Source: Anthostomella pinea (taxonomy: Eukaryota; Ascomycota; Sordariomycetes; Xylariales; Xylariaceae). From it: a DNA stretch of 64,000 nucleotides. Under the pieces are notes generated by a model, which worked only from the letters and a program-made list of their open reading frames with translations, made no database searches and had not been told where the DNA came from. Position 1 is the stretch's first letter, and the number at the start of each line of letters is the position of its first letter. The stretch is taken from NCBI GenBank assembly GCA_963556695.1, contig CAUWAG010000003.1, positions 5,208,001 to 5,272,000 of the forward strand, read 5' to 3'. Shown piece by piece: positions 43,530 to 56,862 of the stretch. The translations under genes and the position numbers were made by a program.

Positions 43530-46500
43530 GAGTTTGGGCAAAAGACGACCAAGAGCGCGATGGAGGTCCCTACAAGAGATATCTCAGAATCGATGTAGTG
43601 AAGACGCGATCGGAGCTTGCGCGCATCAATGAAGCATCGTCGAGCTCGATGGGTGATAAGGCTGGACGTGTGTGGCTGAAGACGGTGGCTGTTGGTGATG
43701 GTGTTTGTCGATGAGAAGGCGCGGTGCCGCGTGAATGTTCCGTGTGCAGATTTACTCTTGCAGTGCAATTAACAGAGGGCGCATTGACTGATAGATGGCA
43801 CTGTAGCTGGTTTACTGTTTACCACAGATTGATCTGAGGGCCAGGTGTGGGATAGTTACAATGTCGTCGCGACACGAAATGACCGTGTTGACGATGGATG
43901 GATGACTGAGCCGCAAGGACAAAGATGGGTTGTGGATGGGTTGTGGATGAGCAGGAGGGAAAAGGTGCTTGGGGGGAACTCAAGTGTGGTGGTGCAGGTG
44001 GACCGTGGGAAGGGCAACAATGCATGTGGACAGTGTCACTGCCACTTGTCAGCGGGGTGCCAAAGAGGTGCCAGAGGGGTGCCAGTAGGGGTCAGGGCTG
44101 TGGGCCTAGGCAATAGAGACCGTCAACTGGCCAATGACAGGGCTGGAAGTGATGGATACCTTAATCCTCCGGGTTGACTCGTTGAGCCACTGGGGGCGCG
44201 CAGATGGGAGGCGGAGGCCAAGGCGAAGGCGGAGGCGACTTCCAAGGTTTTGATTGATTTGGCCTGGTAGTGGCGTGAGTGGATCCAATCCAGAGGGGAA
44301 GTGGCTCGTGGCTGATGGCTGATGACGGCTGTTGGGAGGGCTAGCAGCTGGTTTGTCTGTGATTTCCAGGTTTGACGTCTGCTCCACTGTGATTGCACTG
44401 TATTCAATGTTCCATTCAATGTGTCCCCTATCAAACAACATGAATAGGTACCTGGTGAGCAAGATACCTACGGGACAAAGCACCTTATGTTTGCAAGTGA
44501 TCGGCCAGGGCTGAGGGCTGATAAGTGTCAGTCGATTATTGATTCTCGTTCCTGTCCACGTAGCGGTACTAGGACGTACATATGTAGCTGTCACGAAACT
44601 CAGGCGGGACGGGAGCACTAACATGACTTATTAGAGTTCACCTGCCATACCTGAATAAGTAAGGTAAGTACTTATACTAAAACACCTGTATAGGTCAATG
44701 GATCTCCAAATAAATCCATCACTGGTGTACCCAAAAAGCGTCTGGGTACCCGGGGCATGGTTCTTGGTGAGGCAACTCTTCACGACATTCGCTACCGGAA
44801 CGAAGAGGCTGTTTGTTGCCTGTTGGTCCATTCGATGTGAAATTATTCTGGAATGTGATGCGTATGCCCGGGACTCGACGAATGTGTCAGGGTCGCTCAC
44901 TGATTCAGAGAGCGGAGCGTCCTGATTGCTGCCGACCCCAGATTTGCAATCGAATTGCCTTGTCTAGCAAGCCTACATACGAAGTGGTCACTCGGATGAA
45001 TGTAGCCACAGGAGAGATGCGAGATGACGAGCAGGAGCTGCATGTGGCAGGCCGGTTCAAACTGGCAGCAGGGTTCATGATGAATGTTCAAGATGAACGT
45101 TCGATGTTCGATTCGCCGCATGAAGACGGCGTGGCTGTGCCGCATCGACCAGAAGGAAGTGGCTGGTTCAAGCTCGAGTGAGGACCGGTTCCCGTGCTTC
45201 CATGTCATCAAATCCACCAGAGCCCGGCAGTTCAACGTTCAGTTGTCCCTGGACTACTTCACCTCGATACACAATCTACCCAATGCGCCGAGGCTTTCGA
45301 CGAAGAGCGAGCGGGCAAGACAATGGGAGTGTTGAAATGTCAGCAAACGCGGTGGATAGCGACACCGTTGACGTATCTTCCCCGGGTCCATCCCTTGTCT
45401 TCGCTGCACGTGTTCGACAAATATTCCGTACCGACGACCAGGAGAGAAAGCTCCTGCCACCTGCAGGCTGCAGCTCCATTGCCCCAAAGCCGCGGACCCC
45501 AGGATCCCAGTCAGCCACTACTAGTATGTTGCAGTCCGATCCAAGCTAGTCCGGCAACTTGTGGCTGCCACCCACAAACGGTCAAGTGCCCGTTAAAGTG
45601 TCCAAATCGGGATTTGCGCAGGCATCGAGGTTGTAGCGACAACACTTGACTGATTGGAACCAGCCGCTTCAATTTTCGATCGATGAGCCACACCTCTACG
45701 CCTACCTTCAAAACTGTGTGCCTCATTCGTAAAGACGTCACTGTTCTGAGTAGCACAGTGCTTGCGGGGTACGGCTTGCACTCCAATGCTTCGGTCTTGC
45801 TTCCATCGCGGCTGTCCTGAAGACGACGCGACGCTATGTGCTGAGCCGCCGGCGTGACTAGGCGGTGATAGGTGTCAAGATCATCAGTTCTCGAGGGCAT
45901 TCGCGATGTTTGTACAAGCAAACACACGATGCACAGTTGAAGTGGGTTCAGCAGGCCATTCACGACAACTTGAGGTCAGATAATACCTAGCCAGCGTTCG
46001 CCTGCCCGAATTCTCACGTGGCGTGTCAGCCTGGCGTTGGGCTATTTCGCACTAAATGCTTATAAGCTTATTGTTGAATGGGAGCCGGAGACAGACACCG
46101 GAAGATCTCCAGTGGGGCAGAGACGCACAGGGCATCTGACCCACCAAGAAGACAGATGATCAATCTCTGCACGCAGAGCAGAACAATCAATAGAATCAAT
46201 CAACATCCGTGTATTCAACACTTATCAGCTCGCTCCGGTCTGCGCTCCGAGCAGCCCAGAGAGTGGGGGCTAGCGCATACGTGACAGCGGGCTTTGAAGG
46301 GTAATAGAGGGCTTTGTAAGGGCTAATGCTTACGGGAAGGGAATACGACCACTTGAACGATATTTGAAAACGGGTGGTATTACTATTTAAAAACATATAC
46401 TTTTAATGCATGTTGCTTTGCAGCGAGTTAAGCGACATCGCTTCTTTAAAAAGCGGCTTTGCTATATTCGGTGGAGATATCGGGCACGTGATGGCAGTTA

Positions 46501-46789
46501 TAATAACTATAGCACGCGTACAGGCTTTGTTTACATATTTAGATTGAGATTTTTTTACGGCTACATAAATAAAAAATTTAATAATTTAAACGGTTAAGTA
46601 GATTACTTTTTACATAACGGTCTTATATAAATCTCGATTAATTATACCCGTAAGTTATTTAACTATAAAGGAAAACGTCAAGTTGGACGGGGCGAAATCA
46701 ATCCATTTAATTGGTCAGTCCCAATTGTGGAGGTGTATTTATATTAGAGAAGATTACGATGTTATACATCGTCTTTGAAGTTTCTAATC
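43530..46789. other. Gene-poor stretch, partly AT-rich
   Basis: No gene is supported over 3.3 kb. It contains the C2H2 promoter, GGTGCCA repeats near 44056-44090 and several 80-170-codon frames without domains. From about 46380 to 46780 the base composition turns AT-rich with many stops in all frames, suggesting decayed repeat DNA next to the second LTR. Confidence 0.5.
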
Positions 46790-47001
46790 TGTCACGGCGA
46801 GCGTACTGAGGAGCTGGGACATGGCCGGCAGCAAGCAGCTATTACTCTATTGACGAGAATATCAAGACTGGAGAGGAAAGGAAGAGAGAGAGAGATAGGT
46901 ACAGTGGGAGGTTGCCCCTTTAAGGGGATCCTCTGGTCAGATCCTTCCCCTATCAGGAAGTATCCACTTGTCATGTGGGAAGGTCTGTGCAGGCCGTCAC
47001 A
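46790..47001 (+). mobile_element. Solo LTR, copy 2 (212 bp)
   Basis: It begins TGTCACGGCGAGC and ends GGCCGTCACA, with the 5-bp direct repeat TAATC on each side (46785-46789 and 47002-47006). By eye it differs from copy 1 at about 11 of 212 positions, ten of them transitions, with no length change. No primer-binding site or internal retrotransposon sequence adjoins it, so it is a solo LTR. Confidence 0.85.
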
Positions 47002-47006
47002 TAATC

Positions 47007-47821
47007 TCACCTTAGCATCTTCACCGACACTAGGTTAAGCCAAGGGGAGACTCGACGGTCAAGTGCAGTCATCTTCAGCCGCACCTCACTGTCTGCCAAT
47101 GGACAGGTCCTCGCGTCGCTGATGCGAAACTGCAAATGTCATCGCCGGTGTTGGGAAATTCCGATATGTGGATGTTTCTGGAGAGCAAGGTCAGCTTCCA
47201 GTTGCTAACCTGAGGTATGAAGCCATTCAGGCAAACTGATCGCAAGGTTGTCACTCCTTTCATACACTTTTGTCGCTACTTGACGAAGCTGATTGTGTCC
47301 GTTGGGCCTTGCAGATCTGAGGTAGTCGTCTTGATACTGCCTCGCTACGACGGTCGTATAGGGACTGAAGTCGGGATAGCTGTTGTCAACACAGTCCGAC
47401 ATTTCTGCATTCAACTAACACCGGAACTCATACATCACGCTTATTTCTTCTGATGCGCGGTTCCTCGATCTGCCATGCACGAAGGGGCGATCGCAACCCA
47501 GCATCCTTTTTGCAGTGCCAATCTCTGTCAACGCACGTATCCGAATGTCCAGAAGTGAGCTTGCAGGAGGTCGGCAAGCTTGTCTGCTCTGCTGGACGAA
47601 TGCTGTCGACGAAGAATAGATGCTCCAAGTTGCAGCACTTCCTCTGCGTCGTCAATCAGTACAGAGTCTCCCTTCATGGCGAGGTGACGACACTCTCATA
47701 TTTGAGAATCGAAAATTTCCAGAATTATTTTCTGTACCGGAACTAGAGTATACTGATTACGAACATTCATTAGAGAGGAACGTGGATTGAGGATTCAATC
47801 GCTCTATGCGCCCACGACAAT
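47007..47821. other. Intergenic, no gene seen
   Basis: About 800 bases between the LTR and the GH76 gene contain no supported coding or RNA feature. Confidence 0.5.
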
Positions 47822-48964
47822 TCATTGCGACGCCTTCCATGCGAACACGATCGCATCCATAGCAGAACTATGCGGGCTAGCATTTCCCGACCCGAAAAAT
47901 GGACCATTCCAGTCGGGCCCCAGGTTGCCCTCACTGTCCCTGTCGTTTTCCCAGATGCTGTCGGCGCTTTTCTGAGCAAGCGTTTTGTATTCCGTCTTGG
48001 GGCTCTGAGCGTTCAGCGAGCTGAGAGCCCGCATGAAGACACCTTTGAACTGTGGCGCTGACTCCCCCGGGTGCTCGTTGTCGATATTCTGCTCGTAGAG
48101 CACGCCGTCCTTAGTCATGCTGTCCAGAACGGCGCCGGCCACGAGGTGCGCCTCGTCCGTGTATTTCGTCTCGCCGGTCGCACTCGAGAGCTCAATGAGG
48201 CCGCCGACCAGCGCGCCGTGCGAGTACGTGAAGCTATCCGGACGTTCGTTTTGGACGCAGGTACTGGCCTTGATACTGCCCATGAGGAGGTGCTGATCCG
48301 CGGCGTACAAGACACTGGTGCTAAGCCAGTTCCACGCGTTTCGCGCCCACATGGTGTAGTAGTCCTTCCTCCACGCGACGCGGTTCGCCAAGGAGCCGGC
48401 GACTTCGATGAAGAGGGTGTTCGAGATGGGCGCAATAAAGGTGTTCTCTTTGTCCCACCAGAGCCCGCCGTCGGGCGTGCACTTGGTGGTCCAGCCATAC
48501 CGCATGTCGTTGAAGAGGTCCTCGGCGGTGGTGAGGTAGGTTGTGTTCTGCGTCAGGTCATAGGCGCGGATCCACGCCATGGCCCACCAGCCCATGTCGT
48601 CGTAGTAGTCGTTGATGTACGGGTTGCGGCCGGTGTGCTCGCGGTTCTCGTTGTTGATGGCGGCCTGTCTGAACGTGTTGGGCACCACGTGCTCGGCCAG
48701 CTGCTGGGCCTTGGAGCTGCCGAGCTGCGCCATGTCGATCACGGTCGTGAGCTGGTTGGCCGACTGCCACCACCCGTTGCTGTAGCTCGTCCATAGCCCC
48801 GAGTCCTCGCTGTACCACGTCTGCAGTCGGTCGAGCGCGGTCTCGGCGTTGGCCTGGTAGGTGCTGGCGTCGCGGGCGTGGACGTGTTGGGAGGGCGCTG
48901 CAGCTGCCAGCATCGGGGCAGAGCTGACGCTGAGCGCCGCCAGGAGAGAGCGGTTGATTTGCAT
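47822..48964 (-). CDS. Secreted GH76 endo-alpha-1,6-mannanase
   Basis: This is a single exon of 380 aa from ATG 48964. The N-terminus MQINRSLLAALSVSSAPMLA plus an Ala run is a signal peptide. The catalytic pair of aspartates in YYDDMGWWAMAW is the GH76 signature. Other conserved segments are WWQSANQLTTVIDMAQL, GGLWWDKENTF and FTYSHGALVGGLIEL. Fungal members (Dcw1/Dfg5 and secreted paralogues) hydrolyse or transfer alpha-1,6-mannan chains. Dcw1/Dfg5 carry a C-terminal GPI signal; this protein ends in WKASQ without a hydrophobic tail, so it is probably freely secreted, acting on wall or plant-surface mannan. The neighbours do not suggest a cluster. Confidence 0.93.
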   Translation of the reverse strand: MQINRSLLAALSVSSAPMLAAAAPSQHVHARDASTYQANAETALDRLQTWYSEDSGLWTSYSNGWWQSANQLTTVIDMAQLGSSKAQQLAEHVVPNTFRQAAINNENREHTGRNPYINDYYDDMGWWAMAWIRAYDLTQNTTYLTTAEDLFNDMRYGWTTKCTPDGGLWWDKENTFIAPISNTLFIEVAGSLANRVAWRKDYYTMWARNAWNWLSTSVLYAADQHLLMGSIKASTCVQNERPDSFTYSHGALVGGLIELSSATGETKYTDEAHLVAGAVLDSMTKDGVLYEQNIDNEHPGESAPQFKGVFMRALSSLNAQSPKTEYKTLAQKSADSIWENDRDSEGNLGPDWNGPFFGSGNASPHSSAMDAIVFAWKASQ

Positions 48965-51900
48965 GCTCGAAAGAATGATTGCTGCAAAGAATGTGTGGTT
49001 CGTTACGATATGAGTAAGTCAACCGAGTGCTGGAAGAACGAGTCCAGAGGAAATTGCCAGTGAGCAAGCTGTTGGTGAACGAGAGGCTGATGAAGCTTGA
49101 GGCTTGAAGCCCGAAGAAGCACACGGGTCGGCGTGGGTACGATAGCACATCGGAGCCTCACGTCTGCCTGCAGATGTCTCTTATATGACTATCGTCACAT
49201 CGTGGTCCTCATCAGCCAGGGCCTGCCAGTAACCCCATCGTGGAACGCGGGAACGTTGTTCGCAGTTGAGGCTGGAGGCCGTAGTTCCGTAATGGATGTA
49301 ACATTGAGTTGCTATACTTATACTTAGACCTTTTCTACGGCTAGGGAATGGGGACACTGCACCCGATTGGTCGGTTGGGAGGGCAGGTGTTACCGGTAAG
49401 TGGCTGCCTAGTCTGGAGCTGAAAATGATTGAGTTGCCGCAAATGAAGGAATGCCATCATTCCCCTTCTGGTGCCTGGAGCTTCCTTGCGCCATGCCAAA
49501 ATTTGGGATTCCTCGCGGTTTCCTTGGCTTCATGGCAGGTACCCGACAGGAGCAAAAAACTTCAGCTTTCAACGGGAGCTTGCCCCTAGCGTTCGTGCGG
49601 GCGTTTTTATACCGCCAGGAATAGCAGGATGGCGCATCTAGGCAGCGGTGCTAGGCTGGTGGGCCATCGGGGGTTTTTTCGATTTTACGAAAGTGAAAAT
49701 CGTATGAAGCACTAAAGTTACAGGCTACACCACAGTCTACCGCAGTTCATTAATGATGAAAATGAGCATCGAGACTTATGACTGCGAAATTCTCTCAGGC
49801 ACAATTCAAGCCTAGAGACGCCCGACGTCATGAGGCACGCCACGTTGTACCATCCTGAGTACTAATACACTCCTGTCAGCCTGTGCCGCCAGGCGCACGT
49901 GGGATGCGCTAGGTAGGCAGGAATACACGAGATGTGCCGGAGCGGGTAGGACCGTCACACAACTTCGAACCAGAAGGGTGATTCAATTCGCTTTCCAAGA
50001 GTCACAAATGATCGGTAGCTTTTGGCAAAATATCCAGCCATAATCTCGTACCAAGGTCATCCATCCTCTGAACATGATCATAAGCTGCCTAGTCGCCTCT
50101 AAACGTTCTATTGCCTTACTCTCCAGTATGAAAGGCCCCTTGCCTTTGGGCCCTAGCAAGCTGTCTTTCATCGCCTACATCGGGCTCCTGGGCCCCATGA
50201 TATTCCGCGACAAAAGTCATAAAACGCACTGATGCTCGGCACAGCGCGGTGACATGGTGCAGTGCCAAGGTCTTTCGGACGACGACGTTGACAAGCATCA
50301 CGGTATCTCTGAGGCCCCGAAGACGAATACCGACCGCGTCAAGGTCTTCTCCCTGTCACGAAGCAGGACATTCCCACGTCAAGATGATGAGAAAGAGACA
50401 TGAGGAATCATCGAAGTAGGGCGCGACAATGCATTTGTCATCCGAAAACTGGGGTTGAACGACCTTCCATTACCGTTGATGCTACTATCTTTGATGTCAA
50501 AGGGCTGGATTCAGCGGACGGGCATATATGCAGGTAGAGGAGGTGGCTACTGAGCTGTTGTGTGCGCACACAAGACCCCGAGACAAGCAGCGGCCCCTAT
50601 TCTACACAGGTGTGTTGTCGATGTTCATAGGACCTGGGGTTTGTACGCCTGTACGCCCACCATCCTGCGCGCCAGCATTTCAGTATCTAACGTTCCCAGG
50701 CATTGCCTCGAAGTGTACGGGCGACGAGGCCCTTAACGAATAATAGCACAGAAGCAGTCTCGTCATCGTATAGAACAGTACACTCTGAAAGCTCCAACCT
50801 TCCATCAAGAGGAAGAACTATCCAGCGCGCACTAGAGCCAAAAGTGGGCCAACTGATGGCGACGTAGACAGCAGTGTCGGCTGCTTGCTTTGCGATTTTC
50901 ATATGACTATTCTGGTAAAAATATCTTGTCGTATTAGTATCTGGGGAAGAGCCTTTCAGGGGGGGTACATCGTTGATGAACTGCAACAGCTGCATATGCA
51001 TGCTCCTATAAAAGCCTAGTCAATCGTGGCCTTTCATCAGAACAGAGGTACGTCGTGAGGCAAAACGCTGAACGGGTAAACAACTAGAAGGGGCAGCGGC
51101 AGTGAGCTAGACTTCGTGGATGGAGAATCATGTCATCGAGGGCGGGTTGGCTACCTGCGGCCTGGGGTGAGCTTCTTCTCCTCCTTCAGGCACTGCCGGA
51201 GCCGGCGGCCGGCATATGTGGTCGCCAGAGTGGGCATGCCGCCGCATTTCACGGGTTGTGAACGGCGCTGCTAACGCTCTGGGCAACGTCATGCTGGTAT
51301 GAGCCTCCTCTGCGACTGCTGACCACCTTTACGGTTGAGACCTGCCGTATCATATATGGGCAGAGGGGAGGACAGTCATGGAGGGAGTACCGATTCTACT
51401 TCAGCCATGTTCTTCAACCAGGTTAACGACCATCAGCAAAAACCTGCTGTGTGTATCGACGGGGTATCGGCTCTGGTGCTAATAATGAGCAGCCTACGAG
51501 GATGACCGCGACGAAAGACTGCACTCGTGCTACTACATGGGAGTCGCTACTCGGGCTCACTCCCACCCGTGACCTGGGGAGCAGCGTGTGGTACACAGGC
51601 CGACATATCCTAGCCCGAGCTTCTACTGCGGCATCCTCTCCTTCGAGCTCGGCATCATCTAGTTCTGCCAGCAGGAGACAGGTCAACGGCCGCCCGAGAA
51701 GGCGGCGAAGGCTTTCGACGGCAACCATTGTCGCCCAGCCGGCCTAGGTAGAGCGTGAGAAGCACGACGTGGAGGACTTGCCTAGCGGTGCGCAGTGCTC
51801 GCCGAGCCGGTGGCTTCATTGGAGCAGACATCGACCGGTCCGACGCTTGGAGCTGTGTACAACGGCCGGCCGCGGCGTCGGCGGCCCTCGTGACTGCGTA

Positions 51901-54900
51901 TATGTGGCTCCTGTCCTGTGAAATATGACCACTGCAGCTGGCACAACATTGAGATACGTCGCAAAAATAGAGAACACCTGAGCTGTCACTTGAGCGGCCC
52001 TACCCGCACTCGAGCCTCCCCGGGCTTGGGAGATGGACGCACGTAGCATGGCGCCACGAGGTATGGTCTGGGGAGGGTGGCAGTGTGACAAGCCGGTAGC
52101 CGAGCTGCAATCCTCCTCATGGAACTCCGTGCATGGTTCCGCGATGTACAAGGTGTTTTCTTGCGCGCACGACAACCATAGGCAGGGCTTGAGTAGGCCC
52201 GAGTTCAGCTCACGGCTGCTTGCCATGATCCCGTGGTGTTCATGCTGGAAAGGTCGCACAGGAGTGATGGTCTGGTGGCACGTCAGCTGCGAGCTCGTCG
52301 ATAGCAAACTGTCTCTAGGGCTTCGTGCATGGCCTACCAGCGCCGGCACGAGCGTGACCATTCACTGTTAGGTAGTCAGAGATTGATCAGCTGACCATGG
52401 CCTTCTCGGACTCCGGAGCGCAAACTGCATTGGATGGAGCACCGCAGAGCCTACTCAACCCAGTCGCATGAATGTTTGCTGGGTGATCCATGTTCTGGTA
52501 CCTGCCAACAACATGGGCAACGGCCTGTGAACTGTAGGTACCCTGTCCCGTTGTGTGTGTTGCGACTGGCCGCCCTCAATGGCCCGATTGGATGCCTGGT
52601 GCGGCATTGATGCCAACTTCTGGCAACCAGATCGGGTAGACGTTATAGGGTGCCGGACAATACCAAACCAACTTTTCCGTGTAGAAAACAGGAAAGGTGG
52701 TAGCCAAGATCTTCAAGTACTTGGACTGCCTGGCTGGCTGAATCGGACTTCTGCGTGTCCCAGGTACGGTAGATAGGAGATCTGCTCATCGCGTGCATGA
52801 AAGCAAGGGATGGCAGATTTCCCGTGTTCAGTGCTGATCTGGATCTGTTCCCAGGCAGAAGCCTTGTCACATCTTCGTTCCTCTGCTGACCGCGGGTTTG
52901 AGGAATGCTCCACAGCATGAGGAAGGACGGGATGAAGCGTGGGCCTCGGTGTTCGTTTCCGGCCCCTTTGCAATGGTGAACGGCGGTCGCAGGTACAGGT
53001 TTTCAAGACCTGACGCCTACTTGCACGAACCTGCATGAGAGCTGAGACGGGTGGATGAGGTCTTATTTTGAAGTTGTCATGCTGTTGCTATCCGTGGCTT
53101 CAAGGGGGAGAGTGAGGCTGCCTCGAGCTTGAGAGTTTGGAGGCAGTGAGGTTCCATTGTAAGTCGAAACAAAACAAAGCGAACTCCGGCGGCAATCTTG
53201 TAAACTATCGTAAACCATGCCTCGATGAATCGGCAGAATCTGGGTTCTGTCAACCATGGATAACAAGATGATTAAGATCTTGGGCTCCGTCCCTGCTTTA
53301 AAACGGGGTCGACCCTGGAATACGGTAATACCGTGGTGTAGCGGCATTATGCATTGCCATCAATGGAGGTGACTGACTGCCCATATGTATCAAATGTGAC
53401 GCATTCAGGCTCGCCCATAAGGCAAAGTTTTCACTGCCAATAGGTATCTACATACTGACTGGAAAGCACCGCTGATTCTTGATCGGCCGTGATAGTACCC
53501 GTCTTGGTACCGATAAACGGCAGAAGGACCCGTGATTGCAGCGCGAAGGAATGTATGTATGACGATGACGATACACGTGTTGGTACTTCGTACGTCGAGA
53601 CGCCAACTTTGAACTGTTAGTCTGTTACCCTATTAATAGGAACAAATGGAGAAACGAGTGAATGGACCATAGAGAGTCTGGACCTGGCGTCGCACAAGAG
53701 GGGGAGGAAGAAGCCGAGTTCCTTGGTAGTAATCTTGAAATTAAGCAATTAAACAGGAAGGATGGACACGCAGGCCCTCATCACAGCCGACAGCCAGCAA
53801 TCCATCGGCCATCCACTAGGGCCTGCAGGTGCAGCCTAGGTGGGTGGCCCGTGCAGCCCTGGCCAGTGACCAGACCTGATTCACCTGACTCTACACCTCG
53901 GCAGACCTCGTCGTCTGAGGTGATGGTCCTCTTGACAGACCTGTACGATGATACTCCAAGTCGGTCGGTGGCGGTTCAACATGACAGAAGGCAGGCTATG
54001 CGCCGCAACGTTATCGATCCAGAGGGATTGTGCAACGACTTGTTGGGCCCTTTGGACCCTTTTGGATGACAGCAGAGGATGAGAACCTTGGATGGCAACT
54101 TTCAAGGCGGGGTGGAAACAGAGGATGAAGGAAGACTGCGAGTGACGTGACAAGTCGACGATCACAGATGGGAGAGGACAGAAAATGGACAGAGAAGAAT
54201 GAACGAAACCCACCTACTGTAGATAGATATGCAGTTGCCCCAGCCGCAGTGGCATGGGAGGTCTCATCAATCCAGAATATCGCTCTACTTGTCGACCCAG
54301 AGGAATGAATGTCTCGAAACCCTCAACACTGGCTTATTATTAACATTATCAGTGACCGTTGCCCAGCGATAGTCTTCGTGCCCAGACTCCAGCCTCCAGA
54401 CTCCAGATTGTGATTGTTTATTATTCTTACTGCCACTGGTAGTACCCTCGTAAGTGTACGATCCGGTTTCCAGCACATGCATTGTTGGCGGTCCAGACTC
54501 CGGGCATGAGCTGCATTGCGTCGCCGTTGGGATTGGCTCACTGCCACAGTGCCACCTCCTTACTAGCAGTAATGCGGGTAATGCAGGTGGGCTCGGCTTG
54601 CGTAGGGTTCAATGGTTCATGCCCGTGTTCTCTGCACCGTTGTTGCGCCCGTCCCAGTGGTAATTTCAGCTGACCCAGAATATAGGAGGTATAGGTACCT
54701 ACAGGCTACCAGACACAGCCTGAGCGCGCCGTACCTGCAGTAGCGCCGCACGGGAATGCCTGCGCCGTTCCTGGCTATCCCCTTTCGAGCCACCCCAGGC
54801 CAAATCGGGCCAATAACCGCCCTCAATCTCCTGGCGCAATACAACTACCCCTGCCTCAGGTCCTCCCTCTCCCTTTCCCTCGCCCGCAAAGCAATAAACA

Positions 54901-55127
54901 AACCTGACCTCCTTCCCTCCTATCTCTGGTCTCTCTCTGGTCTCTCTCTCTTCCCTCCCTTGAATCCCCATACCGCGTCGATTCCACAATCCAACAGAGT
55001 GTCTGCAAAGCTCTCTACCACATTCCTTTGGAACCGCGAATACACTCGTTACTGCGATTCTACCACCCAAAGCACACAATAATCCAGTCTGAACCGTCGC
55101 AACATCACGCCGTCAACTTCTCAATTG
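48965..55127. other. Gene-poor 6-kb stretch
   Basis: No gene is supported. Frames such as 51816..52361 (minus, 181 codons) and 53662..54069 (plus, 135 codons) begin with ATG but show no recognisable domain, paired exon or biased composition. Pyrimidine-rich sequence at about 54830-54960 lies upstream of the SUN gene and fits its promoter or transcription start area. Confidence 0.5.
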
Positions 55128-55377
55128 GTAAGGATCCCTGAACCCCGTCGCTGGCTGGTGAATGGTAAATGGTGAACGGTGAACGTCGAGTGTGGCCTCA
55201 TTATGTGTCGCTCTTGTCACAAAGAGCAGCACATTCACTAGGACGAACAGGGCTCTCGCCGCTGTCTCCTTTCTCCTCGGGTGGCCTCTGTGTTACTACA
55301 TGACAATGACAATCACCCTACAATCATTGGTCTTCTCCTTTTCATAAGTTGGCCGTGCTGACCAGGTATCCTTACAG
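55128..55377 (+). other. Likely 5'-untranslated-region intron of the SUN-family gene
   Basis: GTAAGG at 55128 pairs with a GCTGAC branch site and TTACAG ending at 55377, about 87 bases before the start codon. The flanks lack a coding frame, so if spliced it lies in the leader. It has not been confirmed. Confidence 0.4.
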
Positions 55378-55463
55378 AACTGCGACTGCAGCGCATCACC
55401 GCCAAAAATAATATCCCCAAGGATCAATAATATTCACGCGTTCCACGACTTCACACGAGAAGC

Positions 55464-56862
55464 ATGAAGGCCACAATTCTCAACCTCGCCGTGGCGGCAA
55501 CCCTCGCCACCGGCGCTGCCGCTCAACCTCACCAGCACGGGCACCATGCGCACCACAAGAAGCGTCTCAACTCCCCGGGCGAGAAGCGCGAGGTCGAAAC
55601 CACCTACGTGCCTGCCACTGTGACCCAGTACATCCTGGGTAACGATGAAGTAACCCCCGAGGAGGCCAAGGCTGGCTTGGACAAGGGGCTCTACATTGTT
55701 GTTGGCGAGACCACGCCCACGTACACTGCGCCGTCCGCCCCGGCTGTCACTAGCGCTTCTTCAAAGGAAGATGGTGTCTTCATCGAGGAGGCCACCAGCA
55801 GCTCATCCAGCTCATCAACCTCATCGACCACGTTGACCACATCGACTACCCCGTCTCCCACCCCTTCCCCGACCACGTCTGTCATTTCGACTGCTGAGCC
55901 CGAGGCCACGTCGGCCACGTCCTCTGACTCAGGCTCCAACGACAGCACCAGTACTGGACTCGACACTGAGTACGAGGATGGCGCATGCGACTGCGACGAT
56001 TTCTCGTGCATTGCCAAGTACGGTGCACTGGCTCTCGACTACCTGGGCTATGGTGGCTTCAGCGGAATTCAGTACACACCCGACTACAGCCCCGGCGCCT
56101 CTGCCATCAGCTTCATCGAGACAGCTATCAGCAAACCAGATGGCAAGACCGGCTTCTACTCCTATGCTTGCCCTGAAAACTATTTCAAGTCCCAATATCC
56201 AGAGGCCCAGGGTAGGACCGGCGAGTCGATTGGTGGTCTCTACTGCAACAGCAACGGTAAACTCGAACGGACGCGACGCGACCACAAGACGCTCTGCGAA
56301 GAGGGTATTGGAGGCATTACCATCGTGAACAACATGAGCAAGGGAACTTCCGTTTGCCGAACCGATTACCCTGGTACTGAGGCCATGGTCATCCCGCTGG
56401 ATGTCACGGCCGGCGGTACTTTCAGTCTGGCCAACGTTGATTCTGAGGATTACTACTCTTGGACAGGCAAATCGACCACATTCCAGTACTATCTGAACAA
56501 GCAGGGCGTGACCGCCGAGGACGGATGCCGATGGACATGCGCTGACGACCCTACTGGTTGCGGAAACTGGGCCCCCACCGTCATTGGCGCCGGCCAGTCT
56601 AGCGATGGCAACACCTACGTCGGCCTCTTTGCCAACTCGGCTATCTCCAAAGCGACACTGGACTTCAACGTCTTGATTAGTGGCGACGTCGATGGCGGTG
56701 TAGATTGCCACTATAAAGTTGGCTCGGGCTATGCCGTTGATAACAATGGGTGCACGGTAAGTTTTAAGAAGTCTCGCTATGCTTCATCGCTTGTTTACTA
56801 ACCCTTCTTAGGTCTCCTTTGGCAAAGGCAAATCGATCACCATCACGTTCGAAGATGCGTAA
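55464..56862 (+). CDS. SUN-family cell-wall protein (Sim1/Uth1/Sun4 type)
   Basis: Exons are 55464..56756 and 56812..56862 (447 aa), with a 55-nt intron 17 codons before the end. A signal peptide (MKATILNLAVAATLATGAAA) is followed by a His-rich segment with a basic KKR site, then a Ser/Thr/Pro linker. The SUN domain starts at CDCDDFSCIAKYGALALDYL and has GFYSYACPENYFKSQYP and WTCADDPTGCGNWAPTVIG, with many cysteines. Known SUN proteins are secreted, act in wall remodelling and septation, and have been assigned to GH132 with beta-glucan activity. The short last exon (VSFGKGKSITITFEDA) could identify the less-studied second SUN group. Family call firm. Confidence 0.9.

Noticed and set aside
44990..45178. 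Possible exon (VNVATGE-like text ending at GTGAGG)
   Set aside because: No consistent upstream or downstream exon was found and the family is not recognised.
48071..48796. 241-codon plus-strand frame
   Set aside because: It is the shadow of the GH76 gene on the other strand, with Val/Gly/Arg-rich translation and no domain.
51816..52361. 181-codon minus-strand frame with ATG
   Set aside because: No domain, homologue or exon partner is recognised; the size is compatible with chance in GC-rich DNA.
55929..56711. 260-codon minus-strand frame
   Set aside because: It is the shadow of the SUN gene; the opposite strand has clear domains and a signal peptide.
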